DNA of 16,646 nt from positions 1 to 16,646 of the forward strand of contig DAOVTF010000003.1 of the NCBI GenBank assembly GCA_030633225.1. Direction: 5' to 3'. The stretch is from Flavobacteriaceae bacterium (lineage in GTDB: Bacteria; Bacteroidota; Bacteroidia; Flavobacteriales; Flavobacteriaceae). Both the position numbers and the translations under genes were made by a program. Shown piece by piece: positions 1-8,623 of the stretch. The notes under the pieces are model-generated. The model saw only the letters and a program-made list of their open reading frames with translations, was not told the origin of the DNA and did not search any database. Positions within the stretch are counted from its first letter, which is position 1. Each line of letters starts with the position of its first letter.

Positions 1-1554
<1,554 letters not shown>

Positions 1555-1557
1555 AAT

Positions 1558-2211
1558 TTAAAAATCTAAAACTTTTACTTTATTTCTGGTTGAAAATACC
1601 TTACCATCATTATGCAATTGCTTTAATAATCTGGTAATAACCACTCTTGACGTATTTAGATCTTTGGCAATTTGTTGGTGGGTTATTTCAATATTTATAT
1701 CCTTATTTATTTTGGCTTTGTCTGTCAAGTATTTAAGTAAACGCTGGTTCATATTCATAAATGCCAATCCATCAATAGATTCAACCATTTCTATTAATCT
1801 AAAATGATAACTATCTATAATAAAATATCGCCATGTTTTGTACTTAGCCAACCAATCATCTATTTTTTCAACTGGAACAAATATCGCTTCTACATCATTT
1901 TCTACAACTCCTTTAAAGATGCTTTTTTTACGATTGATACAATTTATAAAGGATACTGCACAAGTATCTCCTTTTTCTAAAAAATATAGAACCAATTCAT
2001 CCCCTTCTTTTTCTTGGCGAATAATTTTAACCGCTCCGTCTAAGATTAATGGAATATGAGTCATATTCTCACCAATATCAATTAAAGTTTCGCCTGCTTT
2101 AAATTTATCTATAAATCCAACTTCAACTATTTCTTCAATTAGCTCCTTTTCAAAAACTGTTGAATAATAATCACTTAATTTTTCTCTAATGATTTTTTCT
2201 TGTGCACTCAC
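1558..2211 (-). CDS. Crp/Fnr-family regulator with a cysteine pair in the sensor domain
   Basis: This is a 217-residue transcription regulator. It has an N-terminal cyclic-nucleotide-binding-like beta-roll (about residues 15-115), a long dimer helix, and a C-terminal winged helix-turn-helix (about 172-215, ITHQQIAKDLNTSRVVITRLL). The recognition helix reads SRVVITR and lacks the glutamate typical of CRP and FNR, so its target should differ from TGTGA/TTGAT. Two cysteines, C84 and C91, sit in the beta-roll (GDTCAVSFINC). From memory, Bacteroidota Crp/Fnr proteins with such a Cys block often neighbour rhodanese and YeeE genes, which makes a sulfane-sulfur or redox sensor plausible but unproven. 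The start is GTG, since no ATG lies upstream in frame before a stop at 2245-2247. The gene lies just beyond the porin operon terminator, so it probably has its own promoter (a near-match TACCTTTA lies at 2235-2242). Confidence 0.9.
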   Translation of the reverse strand: MSAQEKIIREKLSDYYSTVFEKELIEEIVEVGFIDKFKAGETLIDIGENMTHIPLILDGAVKIIRQEKEGDELVLYFLEKGDTCAVSFINCINRKKSIFKGVVENDVEAIFVPVEKIDDWLAKYKTWRYFIIDSYHFRLIEMVESIDGLAFMNMNQRLLKYLTDKAKINKDINIEITHQQIAKDLNTSRVVITRLLKQLHNDGKVFSTRNKVKVLDF

Positions 2212-2259
2212 TATATCGTATCTAATTGTTTTTGTAAAGGTAATCTAAAAAATAATAAA

Positions 2260-2291
2260 AAAAACCCCCTTATAAAGATAAGAGAGTTTTT
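2260..2291 (-). terminator. Hairpin terminator after the porin operon
   Basis: Two 14-nt arms (2260-2273 and 2278-2291) are separated by a 4-nt loop. Read on the minus strand, all 14 pairs form if two U-G wobbles are allowed. The right arm ends in a run of G followed by more than five U. On the plus strand the same two positions are C-A mismatches, so the element favours leftward transcription, fitting the end of the rhodanese-porin operon 45 bp upstream. Confidence 0.75.
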
Positions 2292-2336
2292 CCATCAAAA
2301 TCGACTTCAATTACATTCAAGTAAATAAATAAACAA

Positions 2337-3374
2337 TTAGAATACAACTTGAATTTGCGCTAAGAATTTATCATTATCAATATTGATATAAGTTTCAATA
2401 TTAGCTTGATAATTTACTTGTAATCTTATTTTTTCATTAAAGAAGTAATTGACACCTAAAGTCATTCTTTCTTGGTAGCCAAGATCTTTAATATCAAGAT
2501 CTTGGTCAAAGAATTCATATTTAAAAACAGGTTGAATATTCCACTTGGTATCATACCAAATCATACCGTAGGCACCATCTCTTTCTTCACCTAATTCTAA
2601 TGGTTCTGACCCACAACCACCACCAGCAGCTCGGTTGTAATCTCCTTCATCATGAATATATTCACCTTGTATGTGTAAATTATTAAATTTCATTAAAATT
2701 TCACCACCATAAGTAGTGCGAGTATCATCATCATTATTAGGGAAACCATATCTATAACTACCACCAATGGTCATAAAATCAAGTACTTTATAGGTTACTC
2801 TACCGATAATATCTTTTTTATTGTTATTATCTTTAACATTTAATCCTCTACCATTCATCAAGGCAACCGAATAATTTAATTTGGTATAATTATTTCCACC
2901 AAAAACTGCTATACCATAATCTCTTTGAGGTGAAACTAATTGATCAGAAACAATTGCTCTTTCAATAGTGGTAAGTTTACTACATGCTGTTGCTACTTCT
3001 AATCCAAAAGGTTGCTTAAAAGAACCTACTGAGATTCTAGACCAATTGTACTTATCCCAAGTAACAAAGGCATCCATTAAATAAGCACTACCTACACCGC
3101 CAATAAACGGACTGGCTTCCAACATGAAGTAGTAAGAAAAATCATCAAAAACTCTTCCTCTTACACCTATTCTGGCTCTTCTAAATGCAAAGGTATTCTC
3201 TGCTGGATCGGAAAAAGTATAGTTATATTCTGGTTGTACAAATCCGAATATTTTTATTTTAGGCGCTGGAATTGAATCATTTGCAGGTTCATCAGAATCA
3301 CAGCCCTGTGAATATGTATTGTTTACTTGAAACATAAATACAAGTACAAACAATATAAATATTATATTTTTCAT
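2337..3374 (-). CDS. Outer-membrane porin, phosphate-selective porin O/P type
   Basis: This is a 345-residue predicted beta-barrel porin. A signal peptide (residues 1-22, ending NTYSQ) leads to a short linker, then the typical Porin_O_P opening KIKIFGFVQPEYNY. It continues with FAFRRARIGVRGRVFDDFSYYFMLE and the SVGSFKQPFGLE block, and ends in the terminal aromatic (QIQVVF) used for barrel insertion. It is the last gene of the unit 5460-2337, 21 bp after the lipoprotein rhodanese, so its likely role is diffusion of a small anion across the outer membrane for the sulfur system. The family name reflects OprO/OprP homology; phosphate itself is not implied. It carries three cysteines (C25, C131, C254), the last in the glycine-rich stretch AAGGGCGSEP, which is unusual for a porin. 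Confidence 0.85.
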   Translation of the reverse strand: MKNIIFILFVLVFMFQVNNTYSQGCDSDEPANDSIPAPKIKIFGFVQPEYNYTFSDPAENTFAFRRARIGVRGRVFDDFSYYFMLEASPFIGGVGSAYLMDAFVTWDKYNWSRISVGSFKQPFGLEVATACSKLTTIERAIVSDQLVSPQRDYGIAVFGGNNYTKLNYSVALMNGRGLNVKDNNNKKDIIGRVTYKVLDFMTIGGSYRYGFPNNDDDTRTTYGGEILMKFNNLHIQGEYIHDEGDYNRAAGGGCGSEPLELGEERDGAYGMIWYDTKWNIQPVFKYEFFDQDLDIKDLGYQERMTLGVNYFFNEKIRLQVNYQANIETYINIDNDKFLAQIQVVF

Positions 3375-3395
3375 CTTAATTGAATTTATATTAAT

Positions 3396-4418
3396 TTATT
3401 GAACTAATGGTAAAGCTTTAGGATGTGATCCTACTCCCCATTGATTTAAATTTGCTTTATCCCAAGCATTATTTGAATTATATAATCCATTCATACCATA
3501 TGTTAAGCTATAAGCATCATATCCCAAAACATTCAACCAAGCTGTAAGAACAGCAGAAGTTTGACCAGTATAGCAATAGCTCACTATTTTGGCATTTGAA
3601 TCAGGATCCATTTCTAAATAACCATTACCTTCCAATAATAATTCTTCTTTTATACGATAAGCATTTGCTATATGTCCAAAATCGTCATAATCAGCTACAG
3701 TAAAATAATTATTTACAAAATAGTTACTTGGCGATGCAAGTACATCTCCATTTGATGCAGTTTTAAAACCAGCTGCAATTACACTTTCTATTCTTTGCAG
3801 TAGAATTTCAGAACCATCTTGGGATAAACTAGAAATAGAAGGATCTTTGAAAATATTAGTTGAAGGAGCACTTGAATAATTCCAATTGGCATTTCCATCA
3901 GCTGGATTACTATCTATTTGATTATTCCAAGGCCCTGCGGTTGTTTCATTCCAACCAGACATACCCCATTTTAATGCCTGGGTATTGCTATATCCGTATA
4001 AGCGTAATAATGAAGTAGCATAACATGCTGTTTGACCAGAATAACAAACCACTAAAATTTGTTTAGTAGCTTTGTCAGCCTCAGTTAGAATATCACCAAA
4101 AGCTACATTATGAGCTCCTTGAATATGACCTTTAGAGAAGTCATCTCCATTTCTTATGTCCATAATGTAATACTTGTCAATAAAAGTTGCTAGATCTGCT
4201 TCTGCTGGTGCTCCTGTTACAAATTTAACAGCTCCACCAGGTCCAGACATTATATTGTCAATGTCTAGATCATTAGTAATCATATAATCCTTCATTAATG
4301 TAAATGCTGGTGTAGCAATTGGGTTCTCAGGATTGAGGTCATCACCTCTATCACACGAGGTTAGAAATAAAGCGGGTACTAATAAAAATCCTATTAATAA
4401 AAATTTTAAATTTTTCAT
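3396..4418 (-). CDS. Double-rhodanese lipoprotein (sulfurtransferase)
   Basis: This is a 340-residue exported protein with two rhodanese domains. The N-terminus is a lipoprotein signal (MKNLKFLL... with lipobox LTSC, lipidated C22). The acidic residues right after the cysteine (DRGDD) loosely resemble surface-export signals of Bacteroidota lipoproteins. Domain 1 (about 70-160) has MDIRNGDDFSKGHIQGAHN and the active loop CYSGQTA (C125), ending KWGMSGW. Domain 2 (about 225-320) has the loop CYTGQTS (C282). Both cysteines are correctly placed, so each domain could carry a persulfide. It sits 37 bp after the paralogous rhodanese and 21 bp before the porin. Likely job: receiving or handing over sulfane sulfur at the outer membrane. 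The real donor and acceptor are unknown; substrate-binding without turnover is also possible. Confidence 0.88.
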   Translation of the reverse strand: MKNLKFLLIGFLLVPALFLTSCDRGDDLNPENPIATPAFTLMKDYMITNDLDIDNIMSGPGGAVKFVTGAPAEADLATFIDKYYIMDIRNGDDFSKGHIQGAHNVAFGDILTEADKATKQILVVCYSGQTACYATSLLRLYGYSNTQALKWGMSGWNETTAGPWNNQIDSNPADGNANWNYSSAPSTNIFKDPSISSLSQDGSEILLQRIESVIAAGFKTASNGDVLASPSNYFVNNYFTVADYDDFGHIANAYRIKEELLLEGNGYLEMDPDSNAKIVSYCYTGQTSAVLTAWLNVLGYDAYSLTYGMNGLYNSNNAWDKANLNQWGVGSHPKALPLVQ

Positions 4419-4455
4419 AATTAATTATTTTAATATTATTTGATGTAAATTTGAG

Positions 4456-5460
4456 TTATTCAACTACTGGGTACATATTTATTTCTTTTTTAGAAAAAGC
4501 ATCACCGCCATAATTTTTTAATTCTTTATGCATAAAACTATTGGCTCCGTATGCTATGTTACCTGTATCATATCCTAATACATTTAGGTATGCAACTACA
4601 TAGGCAGCGTTTTGTCCGGTACAACCATAAACTGCTATTCTTTTATCAGTTGGCAAGGTGAATAGTGAGTTGGTTGAAGACAATGAAGAATTAGGTTGGT
4701 ATCTTATTGCACCAGGAATATGGCCTTTATCATATTTTGCTTGATCCCAATAATTTACTATATAATAATCACTTGGATTTGCAAAAACATCTGGAGATTT
4801 TATAATAGACTCTTTATAAGGTTTTGCAAATGCTTTTTCTAATTGTACTCTTAGAATGTCTTTTGCCTCTGTTTTACCTGTATTTAATGTTGGAAGTGCA
4901 CCTTTTTCTGCTTTAGCATTATCAGTAGTTTCTAATTTACTGGCAAAATTATTTTTTAGATTTTTATTCCAAGAATTATCTGCAAAATCTAATCTCCATG
5001 AGCTCATTCCCCATTTCATATTATATACATTACCATAACCAGCTATTCTCAAAAGACTTGTGAAATAGGCCGCTGATTGACCTGAATAACATACCAATAC
5101 AATTTTGTCAAAATCTGCAGGCTTAATTTTATTTTCAAAATAATTGAGAAGATCAGCAGTCTTAACGTTTTGGGCATTTTTTATATGACCATATTCAAAC
5201 CAACTTTCGCTTCTAATATCAATTACATGATATTTAGCATTTTTCATGTTCTTTTTAACTTCGTCCGCATCAATAAATGCAGGTGAAGCATCGCTGTTAA
5301 TAAAATTACCATTAGATTCAAGGTAATTCACCAGAGTTTCGAACTCATTTGGTGGGTTTAATGGATTGGTGTTGTACGTTTCTTTTTTGCTCGTAAAACT
5401 GCTTAATAAAGCCGTTGAAGAAATGAGCAAGGCTACTAAAAAAAGTGATAGCTTTTTCAT
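4456..5460 (-). CDS. Exported double-rhodanese protein, second active cysteine displaced
   Basis: This is a 334-residue protein with an N-terminal signal peptide (MKKLSLFLVALLISSTALLSSF) and two rhodanese domains. Domain 1 (about 60-160) has VIDIRSESWFEYGHIKNAQN and the loop CYSGQSA with C124, ending KWGMSSW. Domain 2 (about 225-320) keeps the fold (VNYWDQAKYDKGHIPGAIRY), but its loop reads YGCTGQNA: Gly occupies the usual catalytic position and Cys (C280) the next one. The start is the ATG at 5460; the frame also runs 7 codons upstream to a TTG, but that would put charged residues ahead of an otherwise standard signal peptide. It is the first gene of the unit, 45 bp from a clear -7 box. It is paralogous to the lipoprotein next door. 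Probable periplasmic sulfane-sulfur transferase; substrate unknown. Confidence 0.88.
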   Translation of the reverse strand: MKKLSLFLVALLISSTALLSSFTSKKETYNTNPLNPPNEFETLVNYLESNGNFINSDASPAFIDADEVKKNMKNAKYHVIDIRSESWFEYGHIKNAQNVKTADLLNYFENKIKPADFDKIVLVCYSGQSAAYFTSLLRIAGYGNVYNMKWGMSSWRLDFADNSWNKNLKNNFASKLETTDNAKAEKGALPTLNTGKTEAKDILRVQLEKAFAKPYKESIIKSPDVFANPSDYYIVNYWDQAKYDKGHIPGAIRYQPNSSLSSTNSLFTLPTDKRIAVYGCTGQNAAYVVAYLNVLGYDTGNIAYGANSFMHKELKNYGGDAFSKKEINMYPVVE

Positions 5461-5504
5461 AATTCTAAGTTTAAAATTCAATTGTTTATTTATTAATACT
5501 AGGA

Positions 5505-5548
5505 CAAAATTAGAATTAAGGGTATTTTATTTTTATGATTTTTATCAT
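5505..5548 (-). promoter_or_regulatory. Promoter of the rhodanese-porin operon with a Crp/Fnr-type operator
   Basis: On the minus strand TAATTTTG (5505-5512) matches the Bacteroidota -7 box TAnnTTTG, 45 bp from the ATG at 5460. No -33 TTTG is seen. Instead a perfect inverted repeat ATGAT-TTTT-ATCAT (5535-5548) is centred 33 bp upstream of the -7 centre, about -41 from the expected start, the class-II activator position. The same arrangement precedes the oxidoreductase operon (12437-12480). Confidence 0.65.
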
Positions 5549-5946
5549 TTTCTTACAATAAATAATCGTTATACTTAGTATCAAATGATACATTAAAAAG
5601 CAATAAAAGTTGCAGATAAATTAATATATGATTATGTAATTAATACTTGAGATAGTTATTTAACTAACATAAAAACAGATAGTTATATTTTTAAAGTAAC
5701 ATATTTTAAAATTGATTATTTTTTATAATAATATTTTTTATCTTTTTGATAATCGCAAAAAAGTTAATTGATAAGAATCAATTATTTTAACAATAGAAAA
5801 GGACAGGATTTGAAGGCAGATTTGAAAATTGAAGATGAAATATTTGAATATTTTTGGTGGATATTTTGTTTAATATTTTACTCAAATCTGGATTGTTTTT
5901 ATGAAAATTCACATTAGGTATTTCTAATATTGAATTAACTATATAA
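5549..5946. other. Gene-free AT-rich spacer between the two leftward operons
   Basis: No credible gene is seen. The stretch is extremely AT-rich. It holds one short inverted repeat, GTATCA-AA-TGATAC (5578-5591), which may be a regulator site but has no -7 box at a useful distance. A 62-codon frame on the minus strand (5787-5975) begins inside the neighbouring terminator hairpin and has no recognisable content. Confidence 0.6.
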
Positions 5947-5979
5947 AAAAATGCCTTATGAAAATCATAAGGCATTTTT
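5947..5979 (-). terminator. Strong hairpin terminator at the end of the oxidoreductase operon
   Basis: Perfect 15-bp arms (5947-5961 and 5965-5979) with a 3-nt loop have a GCCTTATGA core flanked by A/T tracts on both sides, so it could work in either direction. It lies 40 bp beyond the stop of the last gene of the leftward unit. There is no rightward gene immediately to its left that would need it. Confidence 0.85.
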
Positions 5980-6018
5980 AAGCCAATTTAAAAAAAGGCA
6001 CTTAACAAATTTAATTAT

Positions 6019-6651
6019 CTAACAACCACCTTCAGGTACTCTTTTTTTCTTTTTTGGTTTAGGTGTAACTTTTTTAGGAGCTTTTTTTGTTGTTACAGCT
6101 TTTGTAGATTCTTTTTTATCATTAGAAGAACTTTTAGCGTCCTGCATAATTTTAGCATAGTCAACTGTTGGCTTTTCTAAAGCATAATTTTTAATTTGAA
6201 ATTTATTATCTATATAATCAGTTTCTACACAAAGAATTTTCAAATTATCATAACCCAATTGATAAAGTAACATCCAGGCACTATCCGCTTCATCTGGATT
6301 TTTACCATAAATAATAATGGTTTTATCACTATTTTTTAAATCCTGTAAAAATTCGGTACTTTCATCACTAAAAGCTTGGTGTGCAGATATATTTACAGCA
6401 TCTTTAATATGTCCTTTTGCATATTCATAATTACTCCTAACATCTATTAATATATATTGTGACGGATCTTTTGAATTAAACTCATCCTGTGTTATGATGT
6501 AATCTTTTTCAATAATTTTATTCAGTGTAGTTTCTGTATTATTCTCAAAAACATATTTAGGTTTTCTAAATGATAAAACTCCAATTACAATTATTAGTAA
6601 AAATAATACTGCTGAAACTGATATACGTTTTGTTCTTTCTAGTTCTTTCAT
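6019..6651 (-). CDS. Membrane-anchored rhodanese-fold protein without catalytic Cys, with C-terminal GGC tail
   Basis: This is a 210-residue protein. It has an N-terminal anchor (about residues 10-28, VSAVLFLLIIVIGVLSF) and one rhodanese domain (about 50-145) with YILIDVRSNYEYAKGHIKDAVNI. Where the active loop should be it has IIIYGKNPDEADSAW, with no cysteine, so it cannot be a standard sulfurtransferase. The domain is followed by a low-complexity Lys/Ser/Pro linker and the tail KKVTPKPKKKKRVPEGGC, ending on Cys210 as the last residue; one other cysteine is C141. The tail is identical to that of the upstream neighbour. The stop is TAG. I chose the ATG at 6651; a TTG at 6675 would add 8 residues. 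It is the last gene of the unit, 131 bp after its paralogue, so a minor internal promoter is possible. Inferred role: periplasmic sulfur carrier or docking protein. Confidence 0.85.
   Translation of the reverse strand: MKELERTKRISVSAVLFLLIIVIGVLSFRKPKYVFENNTETTLNKIIEKDYIITQDEFNSKDPSQYILIDVRSNYEYAKGHIKDAVNISAHQAFSDESTEFLQDLKNSDKTIIIYGKNPDEADSAWMLLYQLGYDNLKILCVETDYIDNKFQIKNYALEKPTVDYAKIMQDAKSSSNDKKESTKAVTTKKAPKKVTPKPKKKKRVPEGGC
6022..6075 (-). repeat. Tail-coding repeat, copy A (18 codons)
   Basis: This stretch encodes the last 18 residues, KKVTPKPKKKKRVPEGGC. It differs from copy B (6786-6839) at two of 54 bases, both silent changes in proline codons, although the upstream protein sequences are strongly diverged. 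Confidence 0.85.
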
Positions 6652-6782
6652 GTGTTCAAGTTTATTGATTTTCAAAGGTCACATGTAACTTGCTAATAAT
6701 TATTCTATTCAGTGAGAAATATTTATTTTGCTCGTTTCATGATTTACAATAGCTTTATTTATAAAATGTAAATTTTAATTGT

Positions 6783-7457
6783 TTAACAACCACCTTCAGG
6801 TACTCTTTTTTTCTTTTTAGGTTTTGGTGTAACTTTTTTAGCCACTTTGGGTTTAGTAACAACTTTTTCAGTTGTTTTGTTATCAATGTCTATTGTTCCA
6901 ACTCCAAAATACATACCAGCCGCTTTTCTAAATGAATACAACTCAAAAGCTGAATTAGGCATTGTTTCATCAGGATATTTTGGGTTTATAATTGTGTTGA
7001 ACCACTCATTTAAACCACCTTTTAAAACATACATATTTTTAAAACCTAATCGATTTCCAAGCATCCAAGCTTGATCTGCATAAAAACTATCATTGGAGAA
7101 TAGAATTACATCATAAGTATCTTGATCGATATAATCAATATAATCATCATCTAATAAATTCTCAAGTGGAATATTTATCGCATTAGGCAATGAAAATTTA
7201 TTAAATTCATTTTCTGAACGAGTATCGATTAATAAAACAGAAGGGTCTTGATTAACCAATCTATCTGCTAATGCATCTGTACTAATAAAACGCTCAGTAC
7301 TTATTGCATTTTTGACAAATAATTCAGGTTTTATTCCTTCATTTGCTATGTGTTTTGGTAATAAAACCAAACCACCAGCTAAAATTATTAGAATGACAGC
7401 TAAAATTATATATCTTGTTTTTACAAGAAATTTTTTTGATTTATAACGTTTTGACAT
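6783..7457 (-). CDS. Membrane-anchored rhodanese-fold protein whose only cysteine is its C-terminal residue
   Basis: This is a 224-residue paralogue of the next gene. A basic N-terminus is followed by a membrane anchor (about 17-34, YIILAVILIILAGGLVLL), then a rhodanese domain (about 55-155) with LLIDTRSENEFNKFSLPNAINIP and the closing LKGGLNEW. The active loop is replaced by VILFSNDSFYADQAW, which has no cysteine. A Lys-rich linker then leads to KKVTPKPKKKKRVPEGGC. Cys224, the terminal residue, is the sole cysteine of the protein. The stop is TAA, so this is not a truncated selenoprotein. It lies 12 bp after the YeeE/YedE half-transporter and is surely cotranscribed with it. The Gly-Gly-Cys end on a flexible arm recalls the swinging-arm GGCGG end of SoxY and the C-terminal cysteine of DsrC. 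By analogy it may carry sulfur as a persulfide; this is inference. Confidence 0.87.
   Translation of the reverse strand: MSKRYKSKKFLVKTRYIILAVILIILAGGLVLLPKHIANEGIKPELFVKNAISTERFISTDALADRLVNQDPSVLLIDTRSENEFNKFSLPNAINIPLENLLDDDYIDYIDQDTYDVILFSNDSFYADQAWMLGNRLGFKNMYVLKGGLNEWFNTIINPKYPDETMPNSAFELYSFRKAAGMYFGVGTIDIDNKTTEKVVTKPKVAKKVTPKPKKKKRVPEGGC
6786..6839 (-). repeat. Tail-coding repeat, copy B (18 codons)
   Basis: This encodes the same 18 residues as copy A at 6022-6075, with two silent differences. The near identity of the DNA contrasts with the divergence of the rest of the two genes. Confidence 0.85.
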
Positions 7458-7469
7458 AGTTTCAATTAT

Positions 7470-8060
7470 TTAATAGAATACTTTTTTTATCTTACTTCTA
7501 ACCCAATCTGAAAATACAAATGAAATTATTGCAATAATTGTAATAGCAAGGATTATCCAATATGGCGAAACGCCAAATGTATCAACCAGGGTTATATGAC
7601 CTAAATTTGAACTTTCAAAAAATGGTTCAAGTGTACTAAATGATTCAGAAAATATAAATATTCCAATCATTAACCCAACGGTAAAGATCATACCATCTAT
7701 TTTGCCAATTGCTACTGCACATAAACTTGTACCCGGACAAAAACCTCCGGCTAAAAATCCAACTCCCATAATCATTCCTCCAATTATTGCTGCCCATAAA
7801 TAAGTAGGTTGAACATAGAGTTGAGAAATATCTAGAAAATTTAAATAATCCAGATAATATAATCCGATTACTGCTACTATTGCGGAAGTGAAGAATACTT
7901 TTAAAACGGCAAAATCATAGCCATAAAAAACACCGGCTAATTTTCTGGATGATGAAAAGCCTGTGGCTTCCATGATATATCCAAAAGCAATACCTATTAA
8001 AATTGCTACAATGAAATTCCATTCTATTGGAATTATGCCATTTGGAATTAAAGGTCCCAT
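7470..8060 (-). CDS. YeeE/YedE-family half transporter, GFCPGTSLC type
   Basis: This is a 196-residue polytopic membrane protein with about five to six hydrophobic spans. The family hallmark is a cysteine in a re-entrant loop: GGFCPGTSLCAVAIGKIDG (around residues 105-125), preceded by GYIMEATGFSSSRKLAGVFYG. YeeE/YedE proteins such as TsuA import thiosulfate by passing it along conserved cysteines and are around 330-350 residues long. This protein and the gene 22 bp upstream are each about half that and may together build the pore. It lies 12 bp before the GGC-tailed rhodanese, which suggests that sulfur passes between them. Substrate may be thiosulfate, polysulfide or persulfide; the sequence does not decide. 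Confidence 0.85.
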   Translation of the reverse strand: MGPLIPNGIIPIEWNFIVAILIGIAFGYIMEATGFSSSRKLAGVFYGYDFAVLKVFFTSAIVAVIGLYYLDYLNFLDISQLYVQPTYLWAAIIGGMIMGVGFLAGGFCPGTSLCAVAIGKIDGMIFTVGLMIGIFIFSESFSTLEPFFESSNLGHITLVDTFGVSPYWIILAITIIAIISFVFSDWVRSKIKKVFY

Positions 8061-8082
8061 ATTATTTTTATTTTTTAATTAA

Positions 8083-8613
8083 TTAAATCCAATTTTTTCT
8101 AAAGAAATAAGCTACAAGATATCCGGTACCAAAAATAGCCATCATCGTAATAAAACCTGCTGTAGCTAAAACTGCCATTCCGCTTAAAGCGGCACCACTA
8201 GTACAGCCTCTGGCAATTTGAGCACCTAGCCCAAATAAAACTCCACCTATTAAAGCAAAGATCAAACGTCTTCTACTTGTAATTTTAGGTGAGTGTTGTA
8301 CTTTTAATTTTAATCGACCAGTTAAAGCTCCGGATAAAAATGCACCTAATATCACTCCAATCGCTTCAAAGACCAACCAATTGTTCATAGGAAACTCACC
8401 CTCTTTTAAAAATTTACTGTAGTAAGCATTATTCTCAGCATGAGTAGGAGCAACGGTATGCACCATTGTTACTACACCACTTTTTAAAGCACCACTGGCA
8501 CCAAGACCTCTACCTGTAAGATAAAATGTTACGATAATTAATAGTCCTAATAGAAACCCTCCAAAATAAGGATTCCAATAAACATGTCTATTTTTTTGTT
8601 TCTTTTCTTTCAT
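8083..8613 (-). CDS. YeeE/YedE-family half transporter, ARGCTSGAALSG type
   Basis: This is a 176-residue membrane protein with a basic cytoplasmic start (MKEKKQKNRH) and about four spans. The signature is GLGAQIARGCTSGAALSG near residue 140, the YeeE/YedE cysteine loop. An extra-membrane segment between the early spans (about 50-75, TVAPTHAENNAYYSKFLKEG) probably faces the periplasm. It is 10 bp downstream of the NrfD gene and 22 bp upstream of the second half transporter, so it belongs to the operon. Inferred role: with its partner, moving a sulfur compound across the inner membrane. It resembles the two-gene YeeE/YedE arrangement known in many bacteria, but both genes here carry YeeE-like cysteine loops. 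Confidence 0.85.
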   Translation of the reverse strand: MKEKKQKNRHVYWNPYFGGFLLGLLIIVTFYLTGRGLGASGALKSGVVTMVHTVAPTHAENNAYYSKFLKEGEFPMNNWLVFEAIGVILGAFLSGALTGRLKLKVQHSPKITSRRRLIFALIGGVLFGLGAQIARGCTSGAALSGMAVLATAGFITMMAIFGTGYLVAYFFRKNWI

Positions 8614-8623
8614 AATAAAATCA

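Noticed and set aside
5578..5591. Inverted repeat GTATCA-AA-TGATAC as an operator
   Set aside because: No -7 box lies at a suitable distance, and short A/T palindromes are expected by chance here; mentioned only in the spacer entry.
5787..5975. 62-codon frame on the minus strand in the spacer between operons
   Set aside because: It begins inside the terminator hairpin, has no recognisable domain, and occurs in extremely AT-rich DNA.
6019..6785. GGC ends as truncated selenoproteins with a UGA read as stop
   Set aside because: The stops are TAG and TAA, not TGA, and no SECIS-like hairpin follows.
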